Shown piece by piece: positions 25,426-34,237 of a stretch of DNA of 54,609 nucleotides (position 1 is the first letter of the stretch; every line of letters starts with the position of its first letter). The stretch lies in assembly GCA_944322885.1 (NCBI GenBank), contig CALUQH010000001.1:1-54609 (forward strand), given 5' to 3'. The stretch is from Candidatus Gastranaerophilales bacterium (lineage in GTDB: Bacteria; Cyanobacteriota; Vampirovibrionia; Gastranaerophilales; Gastranaerophilaceae). The notes under the pieces are model-generated. The model saw only the letters and a program-made list of their open reading frames with translations. It was not told the origin of the DNA and ran no database searches. A program made the translations under genes and the position numbers.

Positions 25426-25500
25426 ATTCAATTTGTCGTATTTTTTTTACAAAATTTAAATATTTTAGCTGAAATTAATACTTTTAAACGATATTTATTA

Positions 25501-25506
25501 TATAAT
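25501..25506 (+). promoter_or_regulatory. Candidate -10 box of the kdsD operon
   Basis: TATAAT lies 26 bases before the kdsD ATG with GGGGGA between, giving a short normal leader. No clear -35 box is seen 17 bases upstream. Confidence 0.4.
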
Positions 25507-25531
25507 TTCATTATTGATGGGGGATTAGGAA

Positions 25532-26521
25532 ATGGAAACAGTAACTATGACTAACAGTAAAATTAACGAACTCGCAAAAAATGTTCTTGATATTGAGGCT
25601 AATTCAATACTTCGTCTGAAAAACAGCATTGGAGAAGATTTCGACAAAGCCGTTGATATTCTCTATAACTGCAAAGGCAGAGTAATAGTTACGGGAATGG
25701 GGAAATCCGGTCTTATCGGAAGAAAAATTGCCGCAACCCTTACATCTACGGGAACCCCTTCTTATTTTCTCCATCCGGCAGAAAGCACCCATGGTGATTC
25801 GGGAATTATTACACGTAATGATGTTGTTATTGCAATATCAAACAGCGGAGAAACTCAGGAACTTTTAAATCTTTTACCGCTTATTAAACGTTTCGGGGTA
25901 ACAATGATAGGTATGACAGGAAAAATGAATTCTACCCTTGCTCATTCATCAGATGTTACGCTTGATATTTCCGTTGAAAAAGAAGCATGCCCGCTCAATA
26001 AAGCACCTACGGCAAGTACAACCGCAACTTTAGCAATGGGAGATGCTCTTGCTGTATGTCTTCTGGAAAAAAGAGGTTTTTCAGAAGAAGATTTTCTTAT
26101 CTTCCACCCGTCAGGCGCGCTCGGCAAAGGATTTACTTATAAGGTCGCAGATTTAATGCTCACAGAATCTGACAAACTGCCTATTGCCAGAGAAACAAAT
26201 TCGTTTGCAGAAGTTATTGAATTAATATCAGAAAAAAAACTCGGTATGGCAATGATTGTAAATGAAGCTGGCGAATTAACCGGAGTTTTGACAGACGGTG
26301 ATATAAGAAGAACGCTTATTAAATATCAAAATATCAGGCCGCTTCTTGCAAAAGATGTAATGTCTGTTAACCCGAAACATATTTCTAAAACAGATTACGG
26401 TGCAAGCGCTCTTAACTTAATGGAAAAGTATTCAATCACAGCACTTGCTGTTGTTGATGAAAATAACAAACCTATAGGGGTAATACATATTCATGACCTT
26501 TTAAAAGCAGGAGTTGCATAA
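25532..26521 (+). CDS. kdsD: D-arabinose-5-phosphate isomerase (KpsF/GutQ family)
   Basis: The 329-residue enzyme converts ribulose-5-phosphate to arabinose-5-phosphate, the first step to Kdo, the inner sugar of lipopolysaccharide. The SIS domain (about 35-175) has VTGMGKSGLIGRKIAATLTSTGTPS and AISNSGETQELLNLLP; STTATLAMGDALAVCLLE and FHPSGALGKG are family marks. Two CBS domains (about 205-329) follow. It is the first gene of kdsD-kdsC-queD-uppP; its stop directly abuts the kdsC start. Its presence implies a lipopolysaccharide outer membrane. Confidence 0.95.
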   Translation: METVTMTNSKINELAKNVLDIEANSILRLKNSIGEDFDKAVDILYNCKGRVIVTGMGKSGLIGRKIAATLTSTGTPSYFLHPAESTHGDSGIITRNDVVIAISNSGETQELLNLLPLIKRFGVTMIGMTGKMNSTLAHSSDVTLDISVEKEACPLNKAPTASTTATLAMGDALAVCLLEKRGFSEEDFLIFHPSGALGKGFTYKVADLMLTESDKLPIARETNSFAEVIELISEKKLGMAMIVNEAGELTGVLTDGDIRRTLIKYQNIRPLLAKDVMSVNPKHISKTDYGASALNLMEKYSITALAVVDENNKPIGVIHIHDLLKAGVA

Positions 26522-26989
26522 ATGACAATAAAACTTGTGGCATTTGATGTTGACGGAGTGTTAACAGACGGAAGTTTAACATTCGATGAAAACGGACATG
26601 AATATAAAACTTTTAATGCAAAAGACGGTCAGGGCATTGTTAATTTGAATAATGCCGGAATTGTTACGGCAATTATTACAGCAAGAAATAACGGCACCGT
26701 TGCACACAGAGCAAAAAATCTAAATATAAAAGAACTTCATCAGGGTTCTAAAAATAAAATCGCAACTCTTGAAGGGATTATGAACAAATATAATATTTCT
26801 TTTGACGAAATTGCATATATGGGAGATGATTTGCCCGATATTTGTATTTTAGAAAAAGTTGCGTTAAAAGGATGCCCTGCTGATGCAGTTGACGAAGTAA
26901 AAGAGATTGCAAATTTTGTTTCTTCTAAAAACGGCGGACGCGGAGCCGTCAGAGAATTTTGTGATTATATATTAAAAAAGAGGATATAA
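26522..26989 (+). CDS. kdsC: Kdo-8-phosphate phosphatase
   Basis: The 155-residue HAD-type phosphatase removes phosphate from Kdo-8-P. Asp9 and Asp11 in FDVDGVLTDG form the catalytic pair; TARNNGTVAHRAKNL and YMGDDLPDI (metal-binding Asp pair) complete the fold. It has no cap domain, as in KdsC/YrbI, which act as tetramers. It starts on the base after the kdsD stop, so the two are coupled. The intervening enzyme (Kdo-8-P synthase, kdsA) is not in this window. Confidence 0.94.
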   Translation: MTIKLVAFDVDGVLTDGSLTFDENGHEYKTFNAKDGQGIVNLNNAGIVTAIITARNNGTVAHRAKNLNIKELHQGSKNKIATLEGIMNKYNISFDEIAYMGDDLPDICILEKVALKGCPADAVDEVKEIANFVSSKNGGRGAVREFCDYILKKRI

Positions 26990-26992
26990 AAA

Positions 26993-27355
26993 ATGTTTGA
27001 AATTAAAACACAGGCTTTTTTTGCCGCTGCTCATCATCTTCTGAATTACGAAGGAGAATGCGAAAATCAGCACGGACATAACTGGATGGTTGAAGTTTAT
27101 GTTAAAGGTAATACGCTTGATAAAAGTAATATATTAATAGATTATAAAGTTTTAAAAAAAGAATTGAAAGCCGTTTTGGATTTGCTTGATCATAAAGATA
27201 TAAATGCACTTCCGGAATTTAAAGGTGAGAGTCCTTCAAGCGAAATGATATCAATGTTTATTTATAATAAATTAAAAGAAAGAGTTGTCCAATTGAGTAA
27301 GGTAACTGTATGGGAAACCCAGACATCATGCTGCAGCTACTATGAAGAAGAATAG
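26993..27355 (+). CDS. queD: 6-carboxytetrahydropterin synthase (QueD/PTPS family)
   Basis: The 120-residue enzyme makes 6-carboxy-tetrahydropterin, the first committed step to queuosine (7-deazaguanine) tRNA modification. Zinc ligands His15, His27 and His29 stand in AAAHHLLNY and ENQHGHNW, the catalytic Cys23 in GECEN, and the C-terminal pterin-binding Glu in VWETQTSCCSYYEEE. It starts 3 bases after kdsC ends, on the same transcript. A PTPS-IV or other subfamily cannot be excluded, but the CxxxHGH spacing is that of QueD. No other que gene is nearby. Confidence 0.9.
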   Translation: MFEIKTQAFFAAAHHLLNYEGECENQHGHNWMVEVYVKGNTLDKSNILIDYKVLKKELKAVLDLLDHKDINALPEFKGESPSSEMISMFIYNKLKERVVQLSKVTVWETQTSCCSYYEEE

Positions 27356-27375
27356 ATTTTAAACAGGAGAATATA

Positions 27376-28221
27376 ATGAATTTTATACAGGCTATATTAA
27401 TGGGGATAGTACAGGGGTTGAGCGAATTTTTGCCTATATCCAGCTCAGCGCATCTGGTTTTTACATCTAACTTTTACAAAGTTTTTAAAGGTATAGAAAT
27501 TGTTCAAACTTCAAATGAAGAAGTATTTTTTGACATTATGGTGCATCTTGGGACATTAATCGCCGTATTAATATTTTTCAGAAAAGACATAATGAATATT
27601 TTAAAAGCAATGTGGCATGCTCTAAAAACAAAAGATTGGTCAAATAATGAAGCAAAACTCGGTTTATTCATTATTTTAGGAACAATTGTCACTGTTGCTC
27701 TTGCCCTGCCTATTAATGAAGTAGCTGAAAAACTTGTTTATGCACCTTCTATTGTGGGAATACTGCTTTTCATAACAGGTTTTACGCTTTTATACAGCGA
27801 ATATAAGTCAAAAAAGATTGAAGAAAAAAAGAGCGAAATGGATTTAAAAACATCAATATTTATCGGTCTGGCTCAAGGTTTAGCCGCACTTCCAGGTTTT
27901 TCCCGTTCGGGTTGGACCATCGCAACAGGTTTATTTTGCGGGTTGGACAGAATAACAGCCGCAAGATACTCATTTTTGCTTAGTATTCCAATTATTTTAG
28001 GAGCTTCCATGGTTTATCCGCTTGTAAAAATTGATATCCATGAAGCCATGCAGTATAATTGGGAAGCAATAACAGCCGGAACAATAGTTTCTGCCGTTGT
28101 AGGATATGTGTGTATAAAATATTTTATGAAATTCATATCAAAGTTTTCTCTTGCAATATTCGGATATTACTGTATTATAGCGGGTCTTGCAACAGCCGTT
28201 TTCTTTGCGGTATACGGCTAA
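27376..28221 (+). CDS. uppP: Undecaprenyl-diphosphatase (BacA/UppP)
   Basis: The 281-residue membrane protein recycles undecaprenyl pyrophosphate to the monophosphate carrier for peptidoglycan and polysaccharide synthesis; extra copies give bacitracin resistance. The two active-site blocks are present: GLSEFLPISSSAHLV near residues 14-28 and ALPGFSRSGWTIATG near 171-185. About eight hydrophobic segments. An AGGAG site precedes the ATG. It completes an envelope operon with kdsD and kdsC. Confidence 0.95.
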   Translation: MNFIQAILMGIVQGLSEFLPISSSAHLVFTSNFYKVFKGIEIVQTSNEEVFFDIMVHLGTLIAVLIFFRKDIMNILKAMWHALKTKDWSNNEAKLGLFIILGTIVTVALALPINEVAEKLVYAPSIVGILLFITGFTLLYSEYKSKKIEEKKSEMDLKTSIFIGLAQGLAALPGFSRSGWTIATGLFCGLDRITAARYSFLLSIPIILGASMVYPLVKIDIHEAMQYNWEAITAGTIVSAVVGYVCIKYFMKFISKFSLAIFGYYCIIAGLATAVFFAVYG

Positions 28222-28316
28222 GTTCTTTGTTAAAAAATGTAAAAATTTAAGCATGACTATCAAAAAATAAAATTCACAGGTATTCTAATTAATACGTCTA
28301 TTTGTGTGGAGTAAAG

Positions 28317-29348
28317 ATGATTTTACCTATCAATAATATCAAAAATTCCATAAATTTTTCTGCTGACAGTAATCCCAAGGATAAGAAGACTCTGGAATAC
28401 GACCATGACACATTGCTGCCAAACAATCTTTCTACCAGCGCAAGAATAGGAATGGATAAATTGACAAATGCTTTTACTTTATATCCTGCTAAAGGAATGA
28501 AGGGAAGTAAGAATGCGAATTTTTATGAATTTTTGACAATGGGTACGGTTCCTTATATTATAGGCAGTATCGGTTTAATGGCCGTATTTAATTTTGCAAA
28601 TAAATTTTTCCCTTCTGCATTTGATAAGATACAAGCATCAAAAATAGGACAAAAAATGGCTCTTGGAGTATTATTTTACGCTGCTGCAAAGAGTCTTTCC
28701 AAACAATTAATAAGCCGTCCCGTTAATATGCTCACCGGCGTAGATATAGACCAGCCCTATGCAAAAGTTATTTATGAACTTCCTGATAACATAAATGATA
28801 CGGATATTACAAGTATAGAATATCATAAAGTATTTGAAAGCGTCGAATTCCCACGCTGGGATTTGTTATACGGAGATGAAAGCAAAGGAGAAAAACGTAA
28901 TTTCCGTTATGACAAAATCGCAAAAAAATTAAATATGGGTGAAAACCTTAATGATTCAGATCAGGAAACAAAACCAAGGATAAAAGAAATTATTGTAAAA
29001 TCAAATGTTGCAAAGAGTATTTCATCGTATATGTGGGCTGCAACCGGAGTTGCACTTGCATTCCAAAAACCGTGGGAAGAATACTTTAACGCAATGACAT
29101 TTAAGTTCTGGAAGCCCCAAGAATTTTTCAAATCAATAAAAGTATTTGGAACAAGCTTTGCTAAAAGTGCCAAAGCACTTTATAAAGGGGAAGGAAATGG
29201 TGTAACAAAACATGCCGGAAAAATTCTTCTCGGAGCAGCAGTCCTTACATCAGCCTTGGGTGTAATAAATACTGTTGCAGGCTCCAGAAATACTCCTAAA
29301 TCAAAATCAGATATCATTAAAACTGACGAAAAACATGTGGTAAGCTAA
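28317..29348 (+). CDS. Unrecognised membrane protein A of the 28-33 kb operon
   Basis: I do not recognise this family. The 343-residue protein begins MILPINNIKNSINFSADSN with no signal peptide. It has two hydrophobic segments near 71-92 (PYIIGSIGLMAVFNFANKF) and 105-120, a conserved-looking FPRWDLLYGDE near 181, a basic/acidic stretch, a further hydrophobic segment near 240 (SSYMWAATGVALAFQ) and one near 315. The order hydrophobic pair, PxWDL motif, helix, hydrophobic segment also occurs in the next gene, so the two are probably paralogues. GTGGAG lies 7 bases before the ATG, which is chosen over a TTG at 28302. One base separates its stop and the next ATG. Confidence 0.65.
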   Translation: MILPINNIKNSINFSADSNPKDKKTLEYDHDTLLPNNLSTSARIGMDKLTNAFTLYPAKGMKGSKNANFYEFLTMGTVPYIIGSIGLMAVFNFANKFFPSAFDKIQASKIGQKMALGVLFYAAAKSLSKQLISRPVNMLTGVDIDQPYAKVIYELPDNINDTDITSIEYHKVFESVEFPRWDLLYGDESKGEKRNFRYDKIAKKLNMGENLNDSDQETKPRIKEIIVKSNVAKSISSYMWAATGVALAFQKPWEEYFNAMTFKFWKPQEFFKSIKVFGTSFAKSAKALYKGEGNGVTKHAGKILLGAAVLTSALGVINTVAGSRNTPKSKSDIIKTDEKHVVS

Positions 29349-29349
29349 T

Positions 29350-31923
29350 ATGACATCAAATTTAATACAAAACTACATAACAAAACCAACGGGCGTTATA
29401 AACCAGCAAACGGTAAAAAAACAAGAAACGCCTAAAAAGCCGATGCCTGATTTTGATATCCAGAGAGAACTTGATAACAGAACATTTATTAAACCTCTTG
29501 AAGGTAAGGGAAGACTGCTTAAGGGGAATATATTTAATGCACCTGCTATATTGGTTAAAGATATAATTTATGATGCAAAAGCTTTAAAACATGCTGTCAA
29601 CGGAAAAGCAAATGATCATGAATTAGGAAAACTTAACGACTTAGGTTTGTTTTTAGGCGGACTTTCAATTGCAGGATACTTGTTTACAAGAAAACAAACT
29701 CCTATGACAAAAGGGATGGAATTTGTAGGACTTGCATCCTTTTTAGGAGCAATGGCAATATGGCCTAAAATAGCAATCCAATTACCAGCTTATTTAATCC
29801 ATGGTGTTAATGTACAGAAAGAATATGAAGACAGTTTTGGAAGGAAAAAACCATTCTATCAGGATCCGCAGTTCCTGCCCTGGGATTTATACAGCGAAAA
29901 AGAAATTGACAAAATGGGCGACAGAATGGGAGTGCCTAAAGATATTCCTAACAGACGTGAATTTATTCAGGAAAAAATGAAAAAAATCGGTATCCAGAAT
30001 AATACTTTATGGATGCTGACAGCAGGTTTTGCCACACCTGTAATGAGCGGTCTTATTTGTAATTTTGCAGAACCTTATCTTAACAAATATCTTGATAACA
30101 AAAATAATAAGGCTGCAGATAAAATTTTAACTGATTTAGACAATTATTCACAAAAATATAAATATACTTCTCTTGAACAGGATTTAATTAAAATATTAGA
30201 TGCAAATCAAAATAAACCTCTAACTAAAGAGATAGAAGAATCAATAACTTCAGTTCTCACAAGATATATGGATCCTGTTACGGCAGAAAGTTTTAAAGCC
30301 GACTTGAAAGAAGCAGCTTTCGGTAAAGAAACTTATAAAATAGAAGACAAAAATGTAACACAAATTATTGAAAATCTGAAAAAAGTATTTAAAAAAGTTC
30401 CGGATGCTGATGAAGAATTTTTAAGAATTGTAATCCCTGATGAAAAACGAATAGTTGATGCACTGAAAAAAAACAATATATTTGGAAAAGATATTACATC
30501 TGTTGAATTCAGTACTGTATCAGATACAATAAGAAACCTTATAACGGAAAATGCAACAGATTATAATAAAACACATCCTGATAAACAAAAAGATATAAAA
30601 TTTATTCGTAAATTAATTATTAATAATATGACAAAAGACAGGGATTCAAATCCTGTAAAAATTGTTCTTTCAAAAGCAACATCTAATATTCTTGATACAA
30701 ATATTGTTAATAAATTGAAAAAAGTTGTGAAATTGATAGACAACTTTAATATGAAACAATTTGCACTGGATGAATACGCTCTGAAAAAAGTCGGCGCAGC
30801 TCCTGAAACAGTTATTGCAAATTACTGGAACGATGTTGCACGTGATCTGATGAAAACTTTAGGCTTTACATCCGAAGACATTGCGAAAACAAGAAGCGAC
30901 AGAACTCTTATGGGAGCCGTTTTAAGAGAAAAAATTGAACATGTTGTTTCAGATAAAAATGCTTACAACAAAGTTATGGAAAAACTGGTTAAGAAAATTG
31001 CTGAAATTAACAGCAAAATCAAAACAAGTGATTTATCAACACCTTTATTATCCAAAACTTCTGCAAACAGTGCTTATGACACGATTGTAGACAGCTTGTT
31101 TGACGGATTTGCCAACCAGTTGAAAAAAGCCGATATAGGCTTTACAAGAACAGCAAAAGCAATTGCAGGTACTGACAGCAATGATGTTACGGGAACAGCA
31201 AAAGAACTCCAGAAAACTTATGTCCGTGAAAGACTGCTGGGAGTAAAAAGTTCTTTCTATAGAATTATTAATACACTTGATATGTACAGAAGAATAGCAA
31301 CTGATGCAAATGCAATACCTGCACTTCAAGGCAAATATATAGAAGTAAAAGAAGAATTAATTGAATTATGTAAAATTATTACTCTGGAGGGTCACTCATC
31401 AGATCATGCGACTAAATTCTACATGCTGAGAAATCAGCATCCTGATAAAACAACCGGTCCTGTTGAAGTTAAAGACGGGAAAGTGGTAAACAAATTCTTT
31501 GGAAAAACTACTCAGCTCGCAGATATTCCTGGTGATAAATACTTCTATCAGGACGCTATGAGACTTATGTATGAAGGCAACATGCACACTGATACAATGT
31601 CGGCGCTTAAAGAATCAAGTATTAAAGATGAAGTTTTGAGATACAGAAATGAGGTTCTTGAAAAATTAGGCGGAGAACTGTATTTTGCAAAACCGCGCCA
31701 CTTAATCAGAGAGTCCAATACTACAGGTTCTGATATCAAATTCCTTTTAACCGGTATAGCTCCGGATGAATTAATATTCAAAACAGGTCAGCAATTATAC
31801 AACAGCAAAAAATGGCTGAAAATATTCGGCGGATTTGGAGCCGGCTTGTTAGGTGTAACTATATTGGCACAGTTCTTCCTCGGCAAAATGAAAAACCCTC
31901 CCAAAACAGGTGAACAAAAATGA
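29350..31923 (+). CDS. Unrecognised large membrane protein B of the 28-33 kb operon
   Basis: The 857-residue protein has no family I can name. Residues 95-145 hold a hydrophobic hairpin (LFLGGLSIAGYLF, VGLASFLGAMAIWP); DPQFLPWDLYSEKEIDKMGDR near 172-191 parallels FPRWDLLYGDE of protein A; a third hydrophobic stretch follows near 220-240. Residues 245-820 are a long, Lys-, Asp- and Asn-rich, mostly helical soluble region with heptad-like stretches, and the end is a membrane helix (WLKIFGGFGAGLLGVTILAQFFLG) before a short tail. The stop overlaps the start of the GH13 gene as ATGA. This shape suggests a membrane-anchored scaffold. Confidence 0.65.
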   Translation: MTSNLIQNYITKPTGVINQQTVKKQETPKKPMPDFDIQRELDNRTFIKPLEGKGRLLKGNIFNAPAILVKDIIYDAKALKHAVNGKANDHELGKLNDLGLFLGGLSIAGYLFTRKQTPMTKGMEFVGLASFLGAMAIWPKIAIQLPAYLIHGVNVQKEYEDSFGRKKPFYQDPQFLPWDLYSEKEIDKMGDRMGVPKDIPNRREFIQEKMKKIGIQNNTLWMLTAGFATPVMSGLICNFAEPYLNKYLDNKNNKAADKILTDLDNYSQKYKYTSLEQDLIKILDANQNKPLTKEIEESITSVLTRYMDPVTAESFKADLKEAAFGKETYKIEDKNVTQIIENLKKVFKKVPDADEEFLRIVIPDEKRIVDALKKNNIFGKDITSVEFSTVSDTIRNLITENATDYNKTHPDKQKDIKFIRKLIINNMTKDRDSNPVKIVLSKATSNILDTNIVNKLKKVVKLIDNFNMKQFALDEYALKKVGAAPETVIANYWNDVARDLMKTLGFTSEDIAKTRSDRTLMGAVLREKIEHVVSDKNAYNKVMEKLVKKIAEINSKIKTSDLSTPLLSKTSANSAYDTIVDSLFDGFANQLKKADIGFTRTAKAIAGTDSNDVTGTAKELQKTYVRERLLGVKSSFYRIINTLDMYRRIATDANAIPALQGKYIEVKEELIELCKIITLEGHSSDHATKFYMLRNQHPDKTTGPVEVKDGKVVNKFFGKTTQLADIPGDKYFYQDAMRLMYEGNMHTDTMSALKESSIKDEVLRYRNEVLEKLGGELYFAKPRHLIRESNTTGSDIKFLLTGIAPDELIFKTGQQLYNSKKWLKIFGGFGAGLLGVTILAQFFLGKMKNPPKTGEQK

Positions 31924-33644
31924 TTAATACGACAAACTTAATTGCTTTAAAAATTCAACAAATACAGCCTAATACTTTTGAAAGTAACAAGAGTACGGAT
32001 ACACAGCCTGCACAAATTAATTCAAGCTCAGGCTTATTAAACGCATATCTGAATAATCTTGCAATGATTAATACTCCTGCCGTTAAAAAGTCTGAAACAA
32101 CTGCACCTGTTAATTACCATAATAACTTTAGAACAATGGTAAAAAATAATGAAGCAAAAATTCTTGCCATTGTAATGAGAACCTTTAACGCAAAAGATAC
32201 AAACGGAAACGATTATATCGACGGGAACGAACAGAATGGCACCTTCCTAAATGCTATAGAAAGACTTGATGAAGTAAAAGCTCAAGGCTTTAACACACTA
32301 CACGTGCTGCCTATTCATCCGCCGGGAAAAATGAAAGCTATGGGAACAGCAGGTTCGATTTATGCGCCCAAAGATATGCTCGCCATTGACCCGAATTTGG
32401 TTGATAAAAATGACCCAAGAACTGATAAAGAGCAATTTAAAGCATTCATAGACGAATGTCATAAACGCGGAATAAAAGTTATGCTTGATATGCCAAGTTG
32501 TGCATCATACGACATGTTCCTTGAGCATCCGGAATGGATGGCAAAAGAACGCGACGGACTTGCTAAAACTCCTCAGGGATGGAACGACATCAGAATGTTT
32601 CAGCCATGGGAAGATGAAGGTAAAAGAACATTAAACCCAAAACTGCTTGAACTTCATAAACAGTTTGTTGACATGTGTATTGATCTGGGAGTTGACGGCA
32701 TCAGATCTGATGTTGCAAGAGCTAAACCGGTTGAATTCTGGGATATTATAATTCCTTATTCACACATGCGTGATCCTGAGTTTGCATGGCTTGCAGAAAC
32801 ATATACATATGAGGACGCTTCTCCGCAGGCAAATATGGCATTTGACAGGCCGGAAGATTCTTTAAGAGCCGGATATGACATGATTTACGGACAATACCAT
32901 ATCTTCCATGAATTTCCGAACGCAACTACATTTATGAATTACGTAAAAGAAATGCTTGATATGTCTTACAGATTACCTAAGGGAAAATCTTTAATAGGTT
33001 CATTTGCAACACATGATGATGTATCTCCAATGTTCCACGGCGGTGCTGCTTATTGTAATCTGACAATGGGATTGCAGGCAACATTACCTATGCTTAATCC
33101 CTATATTGTAGACGGTTATCAATCAGGCGATGATTATATTTATCCTTATGAAGATAAATACAATCCTGTTACACAGACTGACAACCACGAAATGACAGTT
33201 CACAGAGGAAAACTTGATATCTTTAACTTATCAAGAAAACCTGGCGGAACTCAGCCGGAAATAGGGAAATTCATGACAAGTGCCTTTAATATGAGAGATA
33301 AATATCTCGATGTTATCACTAAGGGAACTTTCATTGAATTAGATAAAAAAGGCGATAAAAACGATCAAATAATTACTTATGCAAGACATTTGAACGGAAA
33401 AACACTGCTTGTAGTAGCTAACAAAAATGTTAACCGTTCAGTAGCATGTAAAATAGAAGTTCCGACCTTAAAAGCAACACAAGAATTAAAAAATCTTCTT
33501 CCTTCATACGGCAAAGAAAGCAAATTTCAGGTTCATGACAACGAACTTTGTGTTGATGTAGGTCCTGCTAGAGTTCATGTATTTGAAATAGATACCCCAA
33601 ATATTGAAAATTACAGCAAAAAAATATACAAACAAAATATTTAA
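31920..33644 (+). CDS. Alpha-amylase family (GH13) enzyme with an EF-hand loop
   Basis: The 574-residue protein is a TIM-barrel glycosidase of GH13. The four conserved regions are visible: LHVLPIHPPG; GVDGIRSDVARA with nucleophile Asp264; FAWLAETYTYE with acid/base Glu293; SFATHDDVS with Asp366. A C-terminal beta domain (about 475-560) follows. Residues 1-75 are Asn/Thr/Gln-rich and have no signal peptide, so the enzyme is cytoplasmic or uses a non-standard route. Residues 93-104 are a textbook EF-hand calcium loop (DTNGNDYIDGNE). Substrate could be maltodextrin, glycogen or sucrose-type glucan. ATGA overlap with the preceding gene couples it to two unknown membrane proteins. Confidence 0.88.
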   Translation: MINTTNLIALKIQQIQPNTFESNKSTDTQPAQINSSSGLLNAYLNNLAMINTPAVKKSETTAPVNYHNNFRTMVKNNEAKILAIVMRTFNAKDTNGNDYIDGNEQNGTFLNAIERLDEVKAQGFNTLHVLPIHPPGKMKAMGTAGSIYAPKDMLAIDPNLVDKNDPRTDKEQFKAFIDECHKRGIKVMLDMPSCASYDMFLEHPEWMAKERDGLAKTPQGWNDIRMFQPWEDEGKRTLNPKLLELHKQFVDMCIDLGVDGIRSDVARAKPVEFWDIIIPYSHMRDPEFAWLAETYTYEDASPQANMAFDRPEDSLRAGYDMIYGQYHIFHEFPNATTFMNYVKEMLDMSYRLPKGKSLIGSFATHDDVSPMFHGGAAYCNLTMGLQATLPMLNPYIVDGYQSGDDYIYPYEDKYNPVTQTDNHEMTVHRGKLDIFNLSRKPGGTQPEIGKFMTSAFNMRDKYLDVITKGTFIELDKKGDKNDQIITYARHLNGKTLLVVANKNVNRSVACKIEVPTLKATQELKNLLPSYGKESKFQVHDNELCVDVGPARVHVFEIDTPNIENYSKKIYKQNI

Positions 33645-33668
33645 ATAAGGCACATTAAATAAACAAAA

Positions 33669-33698
33669 AGATGTAACTATTTTACAATAGTTACATCT
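33669..33698 (+). terminator. Intrinsic terminator of the membrane-protein/GH13 operon
   Basis: AGATGTAACTATT at 33669-33681 pairs perfectly with 33686-33698 around a 4-base loop; AATTTTGATTTTTTTTT follows. It ends the three-gene operon 25 bases after the GH13 stop. Confidence 0.85.
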
Positions 33699-33849
33699 AA
33701 TTTTGATTTTTTTTAGTGTTTGAAGTAAAATATTCAGGCAAGGAATAAAACTTTAACCAAGCCGAAAATTTATACAAAATTGTTATAAAAAAAATATAAA
33801 AACGGAAGCGAGCTTAAAAGCAAAGCGCCTGATAAAAATATAAAATGTC

Positions 33850-33866
33850 CTGACAATAACTGTCAG
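33850..33866 (+). promoter_or_regulatory. Short hairpin next to the panD ribosome site
   Basis: CTGACA-ATAAC-TGTCAG forms a 6-bp hairpin that ends on the GAAAGGG ribosome site of panD. It could modulate initiation. The rest of the 180 bases between the terminator and this hairpin shows no clear gene or strong promoter. Confidence 0.3.
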
Positions 33867-33880
33867 AAAGGGTAAAAATA

Positions 33881-34237
33881 ATGCTACAAGAATTTATTAG
33901 TTCAAAAATACACAGAGCAACGGTTACAGACGCAAATCTAAATTATGTGGGATCTATAACTATTGATGAAACGCTTATGAAAGCTTCAAAAATCCAAGAA
34001 TGGCAGAAAGTTGATATTCTTGATATTAATAACGGAGAAAGATTTCATACATACGTTATTAAAGGAAAAGCCGATTCCGGTATGATTTGCCTTAATGGTG
34101 CTGCAGCAAGAAAAGTACAGCCAGGAGATAAGGTTATAATAATTGCATACGGACTTTATAACCCTGAAGAAATGAACAATTACAAACCCAAGATTGTAAT
34201 CGTTGATGATAATAATAAAATTTCTAGTATTCAATAG
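33881..34237 (+). CDS. panD: Aspartate 1-decarboxylase
   Basis: The 118-residue proenzyme cleaves itself between Gly24 and Ser25 (YVGSITID) to form the pyruvoyl group that decarboxylates aspartate to beta-alanine for pantothenate and coenzyme [15 protein letters not shown] at the start, RFHTYVIKG near 49-57 and [21 protein letters not shown] match the family throughout, and the length is normal. Other pan genes are not nearby. Its last 14 bases overlap the end of the convergent XRE regulator gene. Confidence 0.96.
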   Translation: MLQEFISSKIHRATVTDANLNYVGSITIDETLMKASKIQEWQKVDILDINNGERFHTYVIKGKADSGMICLNGAAARKVQPGDKVIIIAYGLYNPEEMNNYKPKIVIVDDNNKISSIQ

